Shown: positions 1 to 10,216 of the stretch, in pieces
Layout: each line of letters opens with the position of its first letter
Numbering within the stretch: position 1 is the stretch's first letter
Assembly: GCF_041200025.1 (NCBI RefSeq)
Contig: NZ_CP165628.1
Location: 992,001 to 1,056,000 of the forward strand
Reading direction: 5' to 3'
Length of the DNA: 64,000 nucleotides
DNA from: Rouxiella sp. WC2420
Lineage (GTDB): Bacteria; Pseudomonadota; Gammaproteobacteria; Enterobacterales; Enterobacteriaceae
Notes under the pieces: model-generated
Told to the model about the DNA's origin: nothing
What the model saw: the letters and a program-made list of their open reading frames with translations, nothing else
The model's database searches: none
Made by a program: the position numbers and the translations under genes

Positions 1-113
1 TGGCTCGTGACCATAATCTGCCAATTCGTGTTTTCAATATGAACAAACCAGGCGCACTGCGCCGCGTGGTTATGGGCGAAAACGAAGGTACGCTGATTTC
101 CAAAGGCGAATAA
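1..113 (+). CDS. pyrH: UMP kinase, C-terminal end (partial)
   Basis: The window opens inside this gene; only the last 36 codons and the stop are present, read from base 3. The tail contains [15 protein letters not shown] and ends GTLISKGE, which matches the C-terminus of enterobacterial PyrH, the hexameric cytoplasmic kinase that converts UMP to UDP in pyrimidine nucleotide synthesis. Its position just upstream of frr is the conserved rpsB-tsf-pyrH-frr order. The start and catalytic part lie outside the window. Confidence 0.93.
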   Translation, partial: ARDHNLPIRVFNMNKPGALRRVVMGENEGTLISKGE

Positions 114-204
114 CCTGCTGTTGTCCCAGACGACCATTTTGAATATTCACGGACTATACTAAGACTATGGTCTGCCTAGTAATCTGTTTCCAAAGGTTCG
201 CAAC

Positions 205-762
205 GTGATAAATGACATCAGAAAAGATGCTGAAGTTCGCATGGGCAAATGCGTTGAAGCATTCGAAAACAACATCAGCAAAATCCGCACCGGCCGTGCA
301 CAGCCGAGCATCCTCGATGGTATTCAGGTTGATTACTACGGTTCAAAAACTCCGCTGCGCCAGTTGGCGAACGTAGTCGTAGAAGATGCTCGTACTCTGG
401 CAGTCACCGTGTTTGACCGCTCTATCAGCGCTGCTGTAGAAAAGGCCATCATGACTTCAGATTTGGGTCTGAACCCAATGTCTGCTGGCAGCACCATCCG
501 CGTTCCACTGCCTCCACTGACTGAAGAGCGTCGTAAAGATCTGATCAAGATCGTACGTGGCGAAGCAGAGCAGGGCCGTGTTTCAGTGCGTAACGTGCGC
601 CGTGATGCCAACGACAAAGTGAAAGCTTTGTTGAAAGACAAAGAAATCAGTGAAGATGAAGATCGCCGTTCTCAAGACGATATTCAGAAAATGACTGATG
701 TCTTCATCAAGTCAATCGACAAATCTCTGAGTGATAAAGAAGCCGAATTGCTGGATTTCTAA
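205..762 (+). CDS. frr: Ribosome recycling factor
   Basis: The 185-residue product is collinear with E. coli Frr from [13 protein letters not shown] to the end. Frr acts with EF-G in the cytoplasm to split the post-termination ribosome after release of the peptide. The conserved segments [12 protein letters not shown] and [20 protein letters not shown] are intact, followed by the long, charged helical C-terminal half. The start is GTG, as in E. coli. A Rho-independent terminator follows 22 bases after the stop, so the pyrH-frr unit probably ends here. Confidence 0.98.
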   Translation: MINDIRKDAEVRMGKCVEAFENNISKIRTGRAQPSILDGIQVDYYGSKTPLRQLANVVVEDARTLAVTVFDRSISAAVEKAIMTSDLGLNPMSAGSTIRVPLPPLTEERRKDLIKIVRGEAEQGRVSVRNVRRDANDKVKALLKDKEISEDEDRRSQDDIQKMTDVFIKSIDKSLSDKEAELLDF

Positions 763-783
763 TCATTGCGCAGGCAGTTTACG

Positions 784-815
784 AAGCGTCGCTTAAGCGG
801 CGCTTAATTTTTTTT
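784..815 (+). terminator. Rho-independent terminator after frr
   Basis: A 9-bp stem (AAGCGTCGC with GCGGCGCTT, one G-T pair) with a TTAA loop is followed by AA and a run of eight T. It separates frr from the dxr unit. Confidence 0.9.
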
Positions 816-997
816 AAATCGGCATTTCTCCTAAAACTCCCATACTTAATTGTAAATTAAGAATTTATCAATAAAATGGGCAGCATTCCCTCGTAGTGAA
901 CCACAGCATTTGGTGCTTAAATCTGATAGACAAGCGGCCCGATGAGTAACAGACTGTGTCACTTCCGATAATGACTATCGCTATACTGAGTACCTTC

Positions 998-2194
998 ATG
1001 AAGCAACTGACTATTCTTGGCTCCACGGGTTCTGTAGGCACCAGCACACTTTCGGTTGTGCGCTCTAATCCCGATGCCTTTAGTGTTCGTGCGCTGGTCG
1101 CCGGAAATAATGTTCAGGTAATGGCTGAGCAATGCCTCGAGTTTTCCCCGCAATATGCTTCGATGGGCGATGAGACGTCTGCAGCAGCACTGCGCCTTGT
1201 TCTGCAGGAGCAGGGGAGTAAAACCGAGGTTCTTTCCGGCGTTAACGCCGCCTGCGAACTTGCAGCGCTGGATGATGTCAGCCAGGTTATGTCGGCTATT
1301 GTTGGAGCAGCAGGACTCCTGCCAACGCTGGCGGCAGTAAAAGCCGGTAAACGCGTATTGCTGGCAAATAAAGAATCCCTGGTAACTTGTGGTCGCATCT
1401 TTATGGATGCGGTACGTGAAAGCCAAAGTCAGCTATTACCGATCGACAGCGAACACAATGCTATTTTCCAGAGCCTGCCCGAAAAGGTGCAGCAGCAGAT
1501 GGGCTATGCCTCACTGGAAGAAAACGGTGTATCGCGCATTATTCTGACCGGCTCAGGCGGTCCGTTCCGTGAACTTCCATTGGCAGAGTTTGACGCCGTG
1601 ACGCCGGAACGCGCCTGTGCACACCCAAACTGGTCAATGGGCCGTAAAATTTCCGTCGACTCTGCCACCATGATGAATAAGGGGCTGGAGTATATTGAGG
1701 CGCGCTGGCTGTTTAATGCTTCTGCGGAACAGATGGAAGTGATCATTCATCCTCAATCGATGATTCACTCGATGGTTCGCTACATTGATGGTAGCGTGCT
1801 GGCACAGCTGGGTTCTCCGGACATGCGCACGCCAATCGCTCATGCGATGGCTTATCCTGCGCGAGTTTCAGCAGGCGTCCAACCACTGGATTTCTGCAAG
1901 ATGGGGGCGTTAACGTTTAGCGAGCCAGATTATGTTCGCTATCCGTGCCTGAAGTTGGCGATTGACGCGAGTCGTACTGGCCAGTCTGCCACTACGACGC
2001 TGAATGCCGCCAATGAAGTCTCGGTTGCGGCCTTCCTCGCAGGGCAGATTCGCTTCGGTGACATTGCCAGACTGAATCAGCAAGTATTGGAAAAACCATT
2101 GCCTGCAGAACCTAGCTGCGTAGAAGAGGTTTTAGAGATAGACCGTTCTGCCAGAGACAGCGCATTCTTGTTATTAAAGACATTTACTCTGTAA
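998..2194 (+). CDS. dxr: 1-deoxy-D-xylulose 5-phosphate reductoisomerase
   Basis: Dxr makes 2-C-methyl-D-erythritol 4-phosphate from DXP with NADPH, the committed step of the MEP isoprenoid pathway in the cytoplasm. The start at 998 gives [14 protein letters not shown], the usual N-terminal NADPH-binding glycine motif, and a 398-residue protein, the E. coli length. An in-frame GTG 42 bases upstream would add 14 unrelated residues and is not favoured. Metal and substrate signatures are intact: [13 protein letters not shown], the flexible-loop segment with HPNWSMG, and [11 protein letters not shown]. The product feeds uppS, the next gene, indirectly through isopentenyl diphosphate. Confidence 0.97.
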   Translation: MKQLTILGSTGSVGTSTLSVVRSNPDAFSVRALVAGNNVQVMAEQCLEFSPQYASMGDETSAAALRLVLQEQGSKTEVLSGVNAACELAALDDVSQVMSAIVGAAGLLPTLAAVKAGKRVLLANKESLVTCGRIFMDAVRESQSQLLPIDSEHNAIFQSLPEKVQQQMGYASLEENGVSRIILTGSGGPFRELPLAEFDAVTPERACAHPNWSMGRKISVDSATMMNKGLEYIEARWLFNASAEQMEVIIHPQSMIHSMVRYIDGSVLAQLGSPDMRTPIAHAMAYPARVSAGVQPLDFCKMGALTFSEPDYVRYPCLKLAIDASRTGQSATTTLNAANEVSVAAFLAGQIRFGDIARLNQQVLEKPLPAEPSCVEEVLEIDRSARDSAFLLLKTFTL

Positions 2195-2220
2195 AATTAT
2201 GCGTCATTGGTTGAGGCTGT

Positions 2221-2249
2221 TTGTTCGAACAACGTTGAAATGATATAGT
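2221..2249 (+). promoter_or_regulatory. Candidate sigma-70 promoter upstream of uppS
   Basis: TTGTTC and TATAGT are separated by 17 bases in the dxr-uppS spacer. The match is moderate. A predicted terminator lies downstream at 2324-2355, so transcription from here would have to pass it to reach uppS. Start mapping would settle it. Confidence 0.4.
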
Positions 2250-2323
2250 CTGCGCCTCCTGACAACGTATAATTGTGTTTCATGGCAATACATATTTATT
2301 TTTAGCACGTTGGTAGTCAGGTG

Positions 2324-2355
2324 AAGCCGTGCCTGTTGGGTTCACGGCTTTTTTA
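2324..2355 (+). terminator. Terminator-like hairpin between dxr and uppS
   Basis: AAGCCGTG at 2324-2331 pairs with CACGGCTT at 2343-2350. The stem ends in a seven-T run. It could end the dxr transcript, or act as a partial attenuator ahead of uppS-cdsA-rseP-bamA. Confidence 0.8.
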
Positions 2356-2435
2356 CGCGCACGCTCCATCATGCACGCGAATGCAGGGTTTCAGGTGACG
2401 TCGTTAATTCTAGCTGAAGGAAAAGAGTAGGGGTT

Positions 2436-3194
2436 ATGTCGCTCGAAAATCAACAAATGACTGATACAACTTGTCTGCTACCGCGCCATGTAGCCATCAT
2501 TATGGATGGGAATGGCCGTTGGGCTAAACGCCAGGGAAAAATGCGAGTCTTTGGTCATAAAGCGGGAGTAAAGTCCGTACGTAAAGCGGTTAGCTTTGCT
2601 GCAAGCCATCATTTAGATGCGCTCACGCTTTATGCCTTCAGCAGTGAGAACTGGAATCGCCCAATTCAGGAAGTTTCTGCGTTGATGCAGCTTTTTATTC
2701 GCGCCTTGAACAGCGAAGTGAAAAGCCTGCATAAACATAATGTTCGCTTGCGGGTGATTGGCGATGTCAGCCGCTTTAGCTCGCGTCTGCAGGACATGAT
2801 CCGCAAGTCTGAAACGCTGACACAAAACAATGATGGCCTGACTCTTAACATTGCCGCCAATTACGGTGGACGTTGGGATATCATTGAAGGCGTAAAGAAG
2901 CTGGCAGGTCAGGTTGAAGCTGGTACACTTCGGGCGGACCAAATCACGGAAGAGGCACTGGATGCTTCAGTTTGTATGAGTGAGTTGGCACCTGTTGACC
3001 TGGTGATCAGAACCGGTGGGGAACATCGTATCAGTAATTTCCTGCTTTGGCAGATAGCCTATGCGGAACTTTACTTTACTGACGTCCTCTGGCCTGATTT
3101 TGATGAAATTGTCTTTGAAGGTGCGCTGAATGCTTTTGCACAACGCGAGCGTCGCTTCGGGGGGACTACACCTATCGGCGCCGATGCGTCCTAG
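2436..3194 (+). CDS. uppS: Undecaprenyl diphosphate synthase (cis-prenyltransferase)
   Basis: UppS (IspU) adds eight isopentenyl units in cis to farnesyl diphosphate, giving the C55 lipid carrier for peptidoglycan, O-antigen and other glycans. The 252-residue product carries the signature [11 protein letters not shown] with the catalytic Asp at residue 24, the [13 protein letters not shown] region, and the C-terminal [15 protein letters not shown] motif that binds isopentenyl diphosphate. The chosen ATG follows a GGGG-containing ribosome site. A second ATG seven codons in is possible, since the N-terminus is poorly conserved. It leads an envelope block with cdsA only 9 bases downstream. Confidence 0.97.
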   Translation: MSLENQQMTDTTCLLPRHVAIIMDGNGRWAKRQGKMRVFGHKAGVKSVRKAVSFAASHHLDALTLYAFSSENWNRPIQEVSALMQLFIRALNSEVKSLHKHNVRLRVIGDVSRFSSRLQDMIRKSETLTQNNDGLTLNIAANYGGRWDIIEGVKKLAGQVEAGTLRADQITEEALDASVCMSELAPVDLVIRTGGEHRISNFLLWQIAYAELYFTDVLWPDFDEIVFEGALNAFAQRERRFGGTTPIGADAS

Positions 3195-3203
3195 GGAGAA
3201 CTT

Positions 3204-4052
3204 TTGCTGAAGTATCGCATTATTACAGCTTTGATTTTGATTCCTCTGGTCATTGCTGCGCTATTTTTATTACCGCCTGTCGGTTTTACCGTCGTTACTA
3301 TTGTCGTCAGTATGTTGGCTGCCTGGGAATGGGGACAATTTGCCGGATACAAGTCACGAACTCAGCGTGTATGGTTGGCTATTCTTTGCGGGTTTGTATT
3401 AACTGCCATGATGTTGAGTCTTCCTGCCTATCAACAGTCGGTTCACCTGCTGCAAATCAGCGGTTCACTGTGGCTGGGGTTGGCCTGGTGGATACTGGCG
3501 CTTGTGCTGGTTGTTTCATATCCCGGCTCTGCTGCGGCATGGCGGAATTCGCGTGCGCTTAAACTGATTTTCGGTTTATTGACCATTGTTCCCTTCTTCT
3601 GGGGCATGCTGTCGCTGCGCCTTTATGGCTATGCAGAAAATCATTACAGCGGTGCGTGGTGGTTGCTGTACGTGATGCTGTTAGTATGGGGTGCAGATTC
3701 CGGCGCTTACTTGTTTGGTAAGCTGTTTGGCAAACACAAGCTGGCGCCTAAAGTATCACCGGGTAAAACCTGGGAAGGTCTGGTTGGGGGTCTGTTGACC
3801 TCTGCAGTGATATCTTGGCTGTTTGGGCGCTATGCGCCGTTGAACGTAGTTCCTGTAACCCTGTTGATTTGTTCTGTGATTGCCGCTTTAGCCTCTGTTC
3901 TTGGTGATTTAACCGAAAGCATGTTCAAGCGTGAAGCAGGGATTAAAGACAGTGGTAATTTAATACCTGGCCACGGCGGGATTATGGATCGTATTGACAG
4001 TTTAACTGCTGCGGTGCCGGTTTTTGCCTGTCTGATGCTGTTGGTGTATTAA
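3204..4052 (+). CDS. cdsA: Phosphatidate cytidylyltransferase
   Basis: CdsA is the inner-membrane enzyme that makes CDP-diacylglycerol from phosphatidate and CTP, the precursor of all major phospholipids. The 282-residue product is highly hydrophobic with about eight predicted helices. Near the C-terminus it carries the family signature, seen as SVLGDLTESMFKREAGIKDS followed by GHGGIMDRIDSL. The start is TTG, preceded by GGGAG; MLKYR aligns with the E. coli protein, which also uses TTG. It follows uppS by 9 bases, indicating co-transcription. Confidence 0.97.
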   Translation: MLKYRIITALILIPLVIAALFLLPPVGFTVVTIVVSMLAAWEWGQFAGYKSRTQRVWLAILCGFVLTAMMLSLPAYQQSVHLLQISGSLWLGLAWWILALVLVVSYPGSAAAWRNSRALKLIFGLLTIVPFFWGMLSLRLYGYAENHYSGAWWLLYVMLLVWGADSGAYLFGKLFGKHKLAPKVSPGKTWEGLVGGLLTSAVISWLFGRYAPLNVVPVTLLICSVIAALASVLGDLTESMFKREAGIKDSGNLIPGHGGIMDRIDSLTAAVPVFACLMLLVY

Positions 4053-4091
4053 TCTTCTGCCAGCGGCAGTTTTTAAGGGAAAGTTAGGATT

Positions 4092-5453
4092 ATGATGAAC
4101 ATACTCTGGAGCCTGGCCGCCTTTATCGTTGCATTGGGGGTGCTTATCACCGTGCACGAATTTGGCCATTTCTGGGTTGCTCGTCGCTGCGGTGTACACG
4201 TTGAACGTTTCTCGGTCGGTTTTGGTAAGGCGCTGTTGCGTCGAACCGACAAACAGGGAACTGAATACGTTTTGGCCCTGATCCCGCTGGGCGGCTATGT
4301 CAAAATGCTCGATGAGCGTGTTGAAGCGGTCGCCCCGGAACTTCTTCATAAATCCTTCAATAACAAAGCCGTCTGGCAGCGCGCGGCCATTATCAGCGCG
4401 GGCCCCATCGCCAACTTCATTTTCGCTGTTTTCGCCTACTGGTTAGTATTTATTATCGGCGTTCCCAGCGTGCGTCCGGTTGTCGGCGAAATTACGCCGC
4501 AATCCGTTGCTGCACAATCCAATATTTTACCGGGCATGGAACTTAAGTCAGTTGCCGGTATCGAAACGCCTGATTGGGAATCTGTTCGCATGGCGTTGAT
4601 TGGCGAAATTGGAGATGCGAAAACGACCATCGGAGTTGCGCCGTTTGGCTCATCTCAGTCCCAGGTGGTTGAAAAGCAACTTGATCTCGACGCCTGGCAT
4701 TTTGACCCGGAAAAACAGGATCCTGTCGTTGCCCTGGGGATCATTCCTCGTGGGCCTCAGATAGTGCCTGTTCTGGCTCAGATACAGGCTGACTCTGCTG
4801 CGCAGAAGGCTGGTTTGCAAGCCGGAGACAGGATCGTTAAAGTTGATGGTCAGGTTTTGGTAAGTTGGCAAGCTTTTGCGCTTCAGGTACGCGATAATCC
4901 TGGCAAATCGATGGTATTAGACGTCGAGCGCAACGGACAACCTTTGAACTTAACGCTGATACCAGACACTAAATCAGTGGGTAAAGGGCAGGTGCAGGGT
5001 TTTGCCGGGGTAGTACCAAAAATTATCCCACTGCCTGACGAGTATAAAACGATTCGCCAGTATGGGCCGTTGGAAGCGTTATCCGAGGCTGGGGATAAAA
5101 CCTGGCAACTGATGAAGTTAACGGTCAATATGCTGGGCAAGTTAATAACCGGCGATGTGAAGCTGAATAATCTGAGTGGCCCTATCTCCATTGCACAGGG
5201 CGCAGGTTTGTCAGCTGAATACGGATTTGTTTACTACCTTATGTTTTTGGCATTGATAAGTGTCAATCTCGGTATTATCAATCTGTTCCCATTACCGGTG
5301 TTAGATGGTGGTCACCTGCTGTTTCTGGCAATAGAAAAGCTCAAGGGTGGGCCAGTTTCCGAGCGAGTTCAGGACTTCAGTTACCGCATTGGCTCAGTTT
5401 TGCTGGTGTTGTTGATGGGGCTTGCACTTTTCAATGATTTCTCCCGTCTTTAA
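4092..5453 (+). CDS. rseP: Site-2 intramembrane zinc protease RseP
   Basis: RseP cleaves the anti-sigma factor RseA inside the inner membrane during the sigma-E envelope stress response, and also clears leftover signal peptides. The 453-residue protein has the zinc motif HEFGH at residues 22-26 in the first membrane helix. Two periplasmic PDZ-type segments follow, the second containing [13 protein letters not shown], and the C-terminal membrane motif LDGGH supplies the third zinc ligand (Asp405). The last helix ends [13 protein letters not shown] as in E. coli. It lies 34 bases before bamA, whose expression belongs to the same stress regulon. Confidence 0.97.
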   Translation: MMNILWSLAAFIVALGVLITVHEFGHFWVARRCGVHVERFSVGFGKALLRRTDKQGTEYVLALIPLGGYVKMLDERVEAVAPELLHKSFNNKAVWQRAAIISAGPIANFIFAVFAYWLVFIIGVPSVRPVVGEITPQSVAAQSNILPGMELKSVAGIETPDWESVRMALIGEIGDAKTTIGVAPFGSSQSQVVEKQLDLDAWHFDPEKQDPVVALGIIPRGPQIVPVLAQIQADSAAQKAGLQAGDRIVKVDGQVLVSWQAFALQVRDNPGKSMVLDVERNGQPLNLTLIPDTKSVGKGQVQGFAGVVPKIIPLPDEYKTIRQYGPLEALSEAGDKTWQLMKLTVNMLGKLITGDVKLNNLSGPISIAQGAGLSAEYGFVYYLMFLALISVNLGIINLFPLPVLDGGHLLFLAIEKLKGGPVSERVQDFSYRIGSVLLVLLMGLALFNDFSRL

Positions 5454-5487
5454 GGCGGGGATTAGGTTAGGAAGACGCATAACAACG

Positions 5488-7914
5488 ATGGCGATCAAAA
5501 AGTTGCTCATAGCGTCGCTGCTGTTTGGCAGCGCGACCGTATACGGCGCAGATGGATTCGTAGTGAAGGATATTCATTTCGAAGGCCTCCAGCGCGTTGC
5601 CGTCGGTGCGGCGTTACTCAATATGCCGGTTCGCGTAGGTGATACCGTTACCGACGATGATATCAGTAATACCATTCGTGCATTGTTTGCCACTGGCAAC
5701 TTTGAGGACGTTCGCGTTCTGCGTGATGGCGATACCCTGATTGTTCAAGTCAAAGAGCGCCCAACCATCGCCAGCATCACTTTCTCCGGCAATAAAGCGG
5801 TGAAAGATGACATGCTTAAACAAAACCTTGATGCCTCTGGCGTCCGGGTTGGCGACGCGCTTGACCGTACACAAGTCTCGAATATCGAAAAGGGCCTCGA
5901 GGACTTTTACTACAGCGTCGGTAAATACAGCGCGTCGGTAAAAGCCGTCGTGACTCCTTTGCCACGCAACCGCGTTGACTTGAAACTGGTCTTTACCGAA
6001 GGTTTGTCTGCTCAAATCCAGCAGATCAACATCGTCGGTAACCACGCATTCAGCACCGATCAATTAGTTTCCCAGTTCCAGCTACGTGACGAAGTGCCGT
6101 GGTGGAACGTCATTGGGGATCGTAAATACCAGAAGCAAAAACTTTCTGGTGACCTCGAAACCTTACGCAGCTATTACCTTGATCGCGGTTACGCGCGCTT
6201 CAACATCGACTCGACTCAGGTCAGTCTGACGCCGGACAAGAAGGGTATCTACATCACCCTGAATATCCACGAAGGCGATCAGTACAAAGTTGCCGGTGTT
6301 CAGGTTGCGGGTAACATGCAAGGTCACTCGGCTGAGATCGAAAGTCTGAGTAAAATCAGCAATGGTGAGCTTTATAACGGCGCCAAAGTGACCAAAATCG
6401 AGAATGATATCAAAGCTTTGCTGGGTCGTTATGGATACGCGTATCCAACAGTGACCACGCAGCCTGAAATCAACGATAAAGACAAAACCGTTATTCTGCA
6501 TATCAATGTCGATGCCGGTAACCGTTACTATGTTCGCCACGTTCGCTTTGAAGGTAATGACACCAGCAAAGACAGCGTATTGCGTCGTGAAATGCGTCAG
6601 ATGGAAGGTGCATGGCTTGGCAGCGATCTGGTAGACAAAGGTAAAGAGCGTCTGAATCGTCTGGGTTATTTCGAAACCGTTGATGTTGAAACTCAGCGCG
6701 TTCCGGGTACTGCCGATCAGGTTGACGTTGTCTATAAAGTTAAAGAGCGTAACACCGGTACATTTAACTTTGGCGTAGGCTACGGTTCAGAAAGCGGCGT
6801 CAGCTTTACCGTCGGCGTTCAGCAGGATAACTGGTTAGGTACGGGTTATCAGGCTGGCATTACCGGCACTAAAAATGATTACCAAACCTATACCGAGCTG
6901 ACTGTTACCAACCCGTACTTCACGGTTGATGGCGTGAGCCTGGGCGGCCGTCTCTTCTACAACGACTTTAAAGCAGATGACGCGGACCTGTCCGAGTATA
7001 CCAACAAGAGCTACGGTTTCGGCACCACGCTGGGCTTCCCGGTCAACGAGAACAACTCGCTTCGTCTGGGTGCGGACTATGTCCACAATGACCTGTCCAA
7101 CATGGAACCGCAGGTTGCGATGTTCCGTTACTTGTACAGTGCGGGCAAAAATCCAAACGTTGTCGCGGGTCAGAATAATACGTCGGACGCGAGCTTTAGC
7201 GCCAATGACTTCTTCCTGACTACGGGTTGGGGTTACAACAACCTGGACCGTGGCTTCTTCCCGACAGCGGGTACCAAAGCCAGCCTGAGCGGTAAAATTA
7301 CTGTTCCGGGTTCAACCAACAAGTATTATAAAGTCACCTTCGACGCTACCAGCTATCTGCCTCTGACCGAGAGTCACAAGTGGGTGCTGATGGGACGTGC
7401 TCGTGCCGGTTATGCTGACGGCCTGGGCGGTAAAGAAGTGCCGTTCTACGACAACTTCTATGCCGGTGGTTCAAGCAGCGTCCGTGGTTTCCAGTCGAAT
7501 ACCATTGGTCCTAAAGCGGCTTACTACAACTGCCCAACAGGTGCGACTTCCTATAACGGTTGTCCGGTAACCAACTCTGACGATGCGGTCGGCGGTAACG
7601 CGATGGGCCTGTTGAGTGCCGAGCTTATCGTACCTACTCCGTTTGTGGGTGATAAATACGTCAACTCACTGCGTACCTCGTTGTTCGTTGACTCTGGTAC
7701 CGTGTGGGATACTAACTGGCACAATACCGCAGAAACTATTGCTGCCGGTATTCCAGACTATAGTAAACCAGGCAATATTCGTGCTTCATCCGGTATCGCA
7801 TTACAATGGCAGTCTCCGTTGGGACCTCTGTCGTTCTCTTATGCGCAGCCAGTCAAGAAATACGAAGGTGATAAGCCAGAACAGTTCCAGTTTAACATCG
7901 GTCAAACGTGGTAA
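5488..7914 (+). CDS. bamA: Outer membrane protein assembly factor BamA
   Basis: BamA is the Omp85 core of the BAM complex that inserts beta-barrel proteins into the outer membrane. The start at 5488 gives [21 protein letters not shown], a typical signal peptide cut before the mature N-terminus, and 808 residues (E. coli 810). An upstream in-frame ATG would overlap rseP and spoil the signal peptide. Five POTRA repeats occupy roughly residues 24-420, then the 16-strand barrel with the conserved VRGF loop motif. The final strand ends [10 protein letters not shown] with the C-terminal aromatic residue. Extracellular loops differ most from E. coli, as expected for phage- and immune-exposed regions. 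Confidence 0.98.
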   Translation: MAIKKLLIASLLFGSATVYGADGFVVKDIHFEGLQRVAVGAALLNMPVRVGDTVTDDDISNTIRALFATGNFEDVRVLRDGDTLIVQVKERPTIASITFSGNKAVKDDMLKQNLDASGVRVGDALDRTQVSNIEKGLEDFYYSVGKYSASVKAVVTPLPRNRVDLKLVFTEGLSAQIQQINIVGNHAFSTDQLVSQFQLRDEVPWWNVIGDRKYQKQKLSGDLETLRSYYLDRGYARFNIDSTQVSLTPDKKGIYITLNIHEGDQYKVAGVQVAGNMQGHSAEIESLSKISNGELYNGAKVTKIENDIKALLGRYGYAYPTVTTQPEINDKDKTVILHINVDAGNRYYVRHVRFEGNDTSKDSVLRREMRQMEGAWLGSDLVDKGKERLNRLGYFETVDVETQRVPGTADQVDVVYKVKERNTGTFNFGVGYGSESGVSFTVGVQQDNWLGTGYQAGITGTKNDYQTYTELTVTNPYFTVDGVSLGGRLFYNDFKADDADLSEYTNKSYGFGTTLGFPVNENNSLRLGADYVHNDLSNMEPQVAMFRYLYSAGKNPNVVAGQNNTSDASFSANDFFLTTGWGYNNLDRGFFPTAGTKASLSGKITVPGSTNKYYKVTFDATSYLPLTESHKWVLMGRARAGYADGLGGKEVPFYDNFYAGGSSSVRGFQSNTIGPKAAYYNCPTGATSYNGCPVTNSDDAVGGNAMGLLSAELIVPTPFVGDKYVNSLRTSLFVDSGTVWDTNWHNTAETIAAGIPDYSKPGNIRASSGIALQWQSPLGPLSFSYAQPVKKYEGDKPEQFQFNIGQTW

Positions 7915-7946
7915 TCTGTTAAAACTACTGAGCCTTATCAGCAGAA

Positions 7947-7984
7947 ACGCATAAGGTCCGAGTAATTACTCAGGCCTTATGCGT
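7947..7984. repeat. 38-bp near-perfect palindrome between bamA and skp
   Basis: ACGCATAAGG (7947) is repeated inverted as CCTTATGCGT (ending 7984), and the centre GAGTAATTACTC is itself a perfect palindrome. Only the three bases on each side between these parts mismatch. There is no T run after it, so it is not a classical terminator. A second small hairpin GTGCT-ttcg-AGCAC follows at 7993-8006. RNA stability or attenuation between bamA and skp is possible. Confidence 0.7.
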
Positions 7985-8031
7985 AAATTACTGTGCTTTC
8001 GAGCACAAACGGGTGATGGAAGGAGTTTATA

Positions 8032-8532
8032 GTGAAAAAGTGGTTATACGCCGCAGGCCTCGGATTAGTTATGGCTGCTTCAGCTAGCGTTCAAGCTGCT
8101 GATAAAATTGGTGTTGTAAACGTTCAAGAAATTTTCCAGCAAATGCCAGCTCGTGAAGCTGTTGCAAAACAGTTGGAAAGCGAATTCAAAGGCCGTGCTA
8201 CAGCACTGCAAGCTCAGGAAACTGCTCTGCAATCTCAGATGCAAAACCTGCAGCGTAACGCAAGCACAATGAAAGCCGCTGATCGTGCAAAACTTGAAAA
8301 ACAAGTTATGGCTAACCGTGAAGATTTCTCTGCAAAAGCTCAGGCTTTTGACAATGACAATCGTAAGCGTCAGGCAGAAGAGCGTAACAAAATCCTGGGC
8401 CGCATCCAGGATGCAGTTAAAACTGTAGCAGCAAAAGATGGTCTGGATATCGTCATCGACGCCAACGCTCTGGCTTATGCATCTAACGATGCAAAAGACA
8501 TCACTGACGAAGTGTTGAAACAGGTTAAATAA
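8032..8532 (+). CDS. skp: Periplasmic chaperone Skp (OmpH)
   Basis: Skp is a trimeric periplasmic chaperone that holds unfolded outer-membrane proteins on the way to BAM. The 166-residue product starts at a GTG behind GGAAGGAG and has a signal peptide ([19 protein letters not shown], cut after VQA). The mature part is a long, Ala/Gln/Lys-rich coiled coil forming the tentacle arms, and the trimerisation strand [11 protein letters not shown] is near the end. It lies between bamA and lpxD, as in other enterics, with lpxD only 2 bases downstream. Confidence 0.97.
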   Translation: MKKWLYAAGLGLVMAASASVQAADKIGVVNVQEIFQQMPAREAVAKQLESEFKGRATALQAQETALQSQMQNLQRNASTMKAADRAKLEKQVMANREDFSAKAQAFDNDNRKRQAEERNKILGRIQDAVKTVAAKDGLDIVIDANALAYASNDAKDITDEVLKQVK

Positions 8533-8534
8533 GC

Positions 8535-9557
8535 ATGGTTTCAATTCGACTGGCTGATCTCGCACAGCAGTTGGATGCACAATTGCACGGTGATGGCGAT
8601 TTCGTCATCACCGGCATTGCTTCAATGCATTCCGCACACTCTGAGCAAATCACGTTTTTATCAAACAGCCGTTACCGTGAACAGTTGGCTACCTGTAATG
8701 CGGGTGCTGTAGTGTTGACCGAAGCGGATCTGCCCTTTTGCCAAAGTGCGGCACTTGTGGTTAAAAACCCTTACCTGACTTACGCTCGCATGGCTCAGTT
8801 ACTTGACACCACGCCAGCACCGGCTCAGGACATAGACCCGAGCGCTGTTATCTCTCCCGATGCTAAAATCGGCGATCGAGTATCAGTAGGCGCGAATGCA
8901 GTTATCGAATCTGGCGTTATATTAGGCGACGGTGTCATTATTGGTGCAGGTTGCTTTATCGGAAAAGATGCTAAAATTGGTGCCGGTACCCGTATCTGGG
9001 CCAATGTATCAATCTATCATCGCGTTGAAATTGGTCAGAAATGTCTGATTCAGTCAAACACCGTTATCGGTGCAGATGGCTTCGGATATGCGAACGATCG
9101 CGGTAATTGGGTGAAGATCCCGCAGCTTGGCACTGTGATTATTGGTGACTCTGTGGAGATCGGCGCCTGCACAACCATCGACCGTGGCGCACTTGACGAT
9201 ACGCAAATTGGTAATGGTGTGATCATTGATAATCAATGTCAGATTGCACACAACGTCGTGATTGGAGACAATACGGCAGTCGCAGGCGGTGTGATCATGG
9301 CCGGTAGCCTGAAAATCGGGCGTTCTTGCCAGATTGGCGGAGCCAGTGTCATTAACGGTCACATGGAGATTTGCGACAAGGCGGTTGTAACGGGAATGGG
9401 AATGGTGATGCGACCAATTACCGAACCTGGGGTATACTCCTCCGGTATTCCGTTACAGGCGAACAAAGTTTGGCGTAAAACCGCCGCGTTGGTTATGAAC
9501 ATCGACGAGATGAATAAACGCTTAAAAGCTGTAGAGCGTAGAATCGAAGAAGACTAA
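8535..9557 (+). CDS. lpxD: UDP-3-O-(3-hydroxyacyl)glucosamine N-acyltransferase
   Basis: LpxD adds the second hydroxyacyl chain from acyl-ACP to the glucosamine nitrogen in lipid A synthesis. The 340-residue protein has an N-terminal uridine-binding domain (about residues 1-100). A left-handed beta helix of hexapeptide repeats follows (about 105-310; for example [20 protein letters not shown]), with the catalytic His in [10 protein letters not shown], and a C-terminal helical ACP-binding arm. It is the first lipid A gene of the lpxD-fabZ-lpxA-lpxB group here. Confidence 0.98.
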   Translation: MVSIRLADLAQQLDAQLHGDGDFVITGIASMHSAHSEQITFLSNSRYREQLATCNAGAVVLTEADLPFCQSAALVVKNPYLTYARMAQLLDTTPAPAQDIDPSAVISPDAKIGDRVSVGANAVIESGVILGDGVIIGAGCFIGKDAKIGAGTRIWANVSIYHRVEIGQKCLIQSNTVIGADGFGYANDRGNWVKIPQLGTVIIGDSVEIGACTTIDRGALDDTQIGNGVIIDNQCQIAHNVVIGDNTAVAGGVIMAGSLKIGRSCQIGGASVINGHMEICDKAVVTGMGMVMRPITEPGVYSSGIPLQANKVWRKTAALVMNIDEMNKRLKAVERRIEED

Positions 9558-9646
9558 CTTACCAACAACAAACACTAAAAATCAATAAGTAAGGTGATGA
9601 TTTTGTTCTATAATTCATTGCCTTTACGATTCTTAGTCTCTATTTG

Positions 9647-9686
9647 CGGCCTGCAGAATGCTCCTCTTTGAGGGTCACGCAGGCCG
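9647..9686 (+). other. Stem-loop in the lpxD-fabZ leader
   Basis: CGGCCTGC at 9647-9654 is repeated exactly as its inverted copy GCAGGCCG at 9679-9686, with a 24-base loop and no T run. It lies in the 170-base spacer before fabZ, 42 bases from the TTG start. A TATAAT at 9609-9614 lies just upstream but has no convincing -35. A structured leader or RNase site is possible. Confidence 0.45.
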
Positions 9687-9727
9687 TGCTATTGATGATA
9701 TCAGTAATTTTAGACAGGACGAGTATT

Positions 9728-10213
9728 TTGAGCACTCCTACTCATAGCGATCACGAACATGAAGTTAGCGTAGAAGGTTTTGGTATTGGAGAAATACTTG
9801 AGCTGCTTCCGCACCGTTTTCCTTTTTTGCTGGTGGACCGGGTTATCGAGTTCACTCCGCATAAAAAACTTCGTGCAATTAAAAATGTTTCCTTTAACGA
9901 ACCTTGTTTCCAGGGACATTTTCCCAGCAAACCGATCTTTCCTGGCGTACTGATTCTTGAAGCCATGGCACAGGCTACCGGTCTGCTTGCGTTTAAAAGC
10001 GTCGGTAAACTTGAGCCAGGTGAGCTTTACTACTTTGCTGGCATTGATGGCGCTCGTTTTAAAAAGCCTGTTGTACCCGGTGATACTATGGTGCTGGAAG
10101 TCGTTTTCGAGAAAACTCGTCGCGGCGTAACCTGGTTCAACGGCAAGGCATTAGTCGACGGTCAGGTAGTTTGTGAAGCCCAGATGATGTGTGCCCGTAG
10201 TCAGGAGAAATAA
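9728..10213 (+). CDS. fabZ: 3-hydroxyacyl-ACP dehydratase FabZ
   Basis: FabZ dehydrates 3-hydroxyacyl-ACP during fatty-acid elongation. It competes with LpxA for the same substrate, which explains its place among lipid A genes. The TTG start at 9728 has AGGAC 7 bases upstream and aligns with other enteric FabZ starts. The product is 161 residues, with the hot-dog catalytic pair His64 (in FQGHFPSKP) and Glu78 (in [12 protein letters not shown]). Compared with the 151-residue E. coli enzyme there are about ten extra residues ([13 protein letters not shown] region) before [11 protein letters not shown]. Longer in-frame starts upstream lack a ribosome site and are rejected. Confidence 0.96.
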   Translation: MSTPTHSDHEHEVSVEGFGIGEILELLPHRFPFLLVDRVIEFTPHKKLRAIKNVSFNEPCFQGHFPSKPIFPGVLILEAMAQATGLLAFKSVGKLEPGELYYFAGIDGARFKKPVVPGDTMVLEVVFEKTRRGVTWFNGKALVDGQVVCEAQMMCARSQEK

Positions 10214-10216
10214 TCC

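Noticed and set aside
956-997. Longer dxr reading from GTG 956
   Set aside because: It adds 14 residues absent from homologues; [12 protein letters not shown] at 998 is the conserved start and restores the usual length.
959-1426. Antisense open frame of 155 codons over dxr, and similar long antisense frames over rseP, bamA, dnaE and accA
   Set aside because: They mirror the codon pattern of the real plus-strand genes and encode low-complexity products with no recognisable domain.
3198-3230. Sigma-E promoter suggested by GAACTT near the cdsA start
   Set aside because: No matching -10 element (TCTGA-like) was found at the right spacing.
5422-5487. Longer bamA reading from an ATG inside rseP
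   Set aside because: It would put 22 extra residues before a clean signal peptide.
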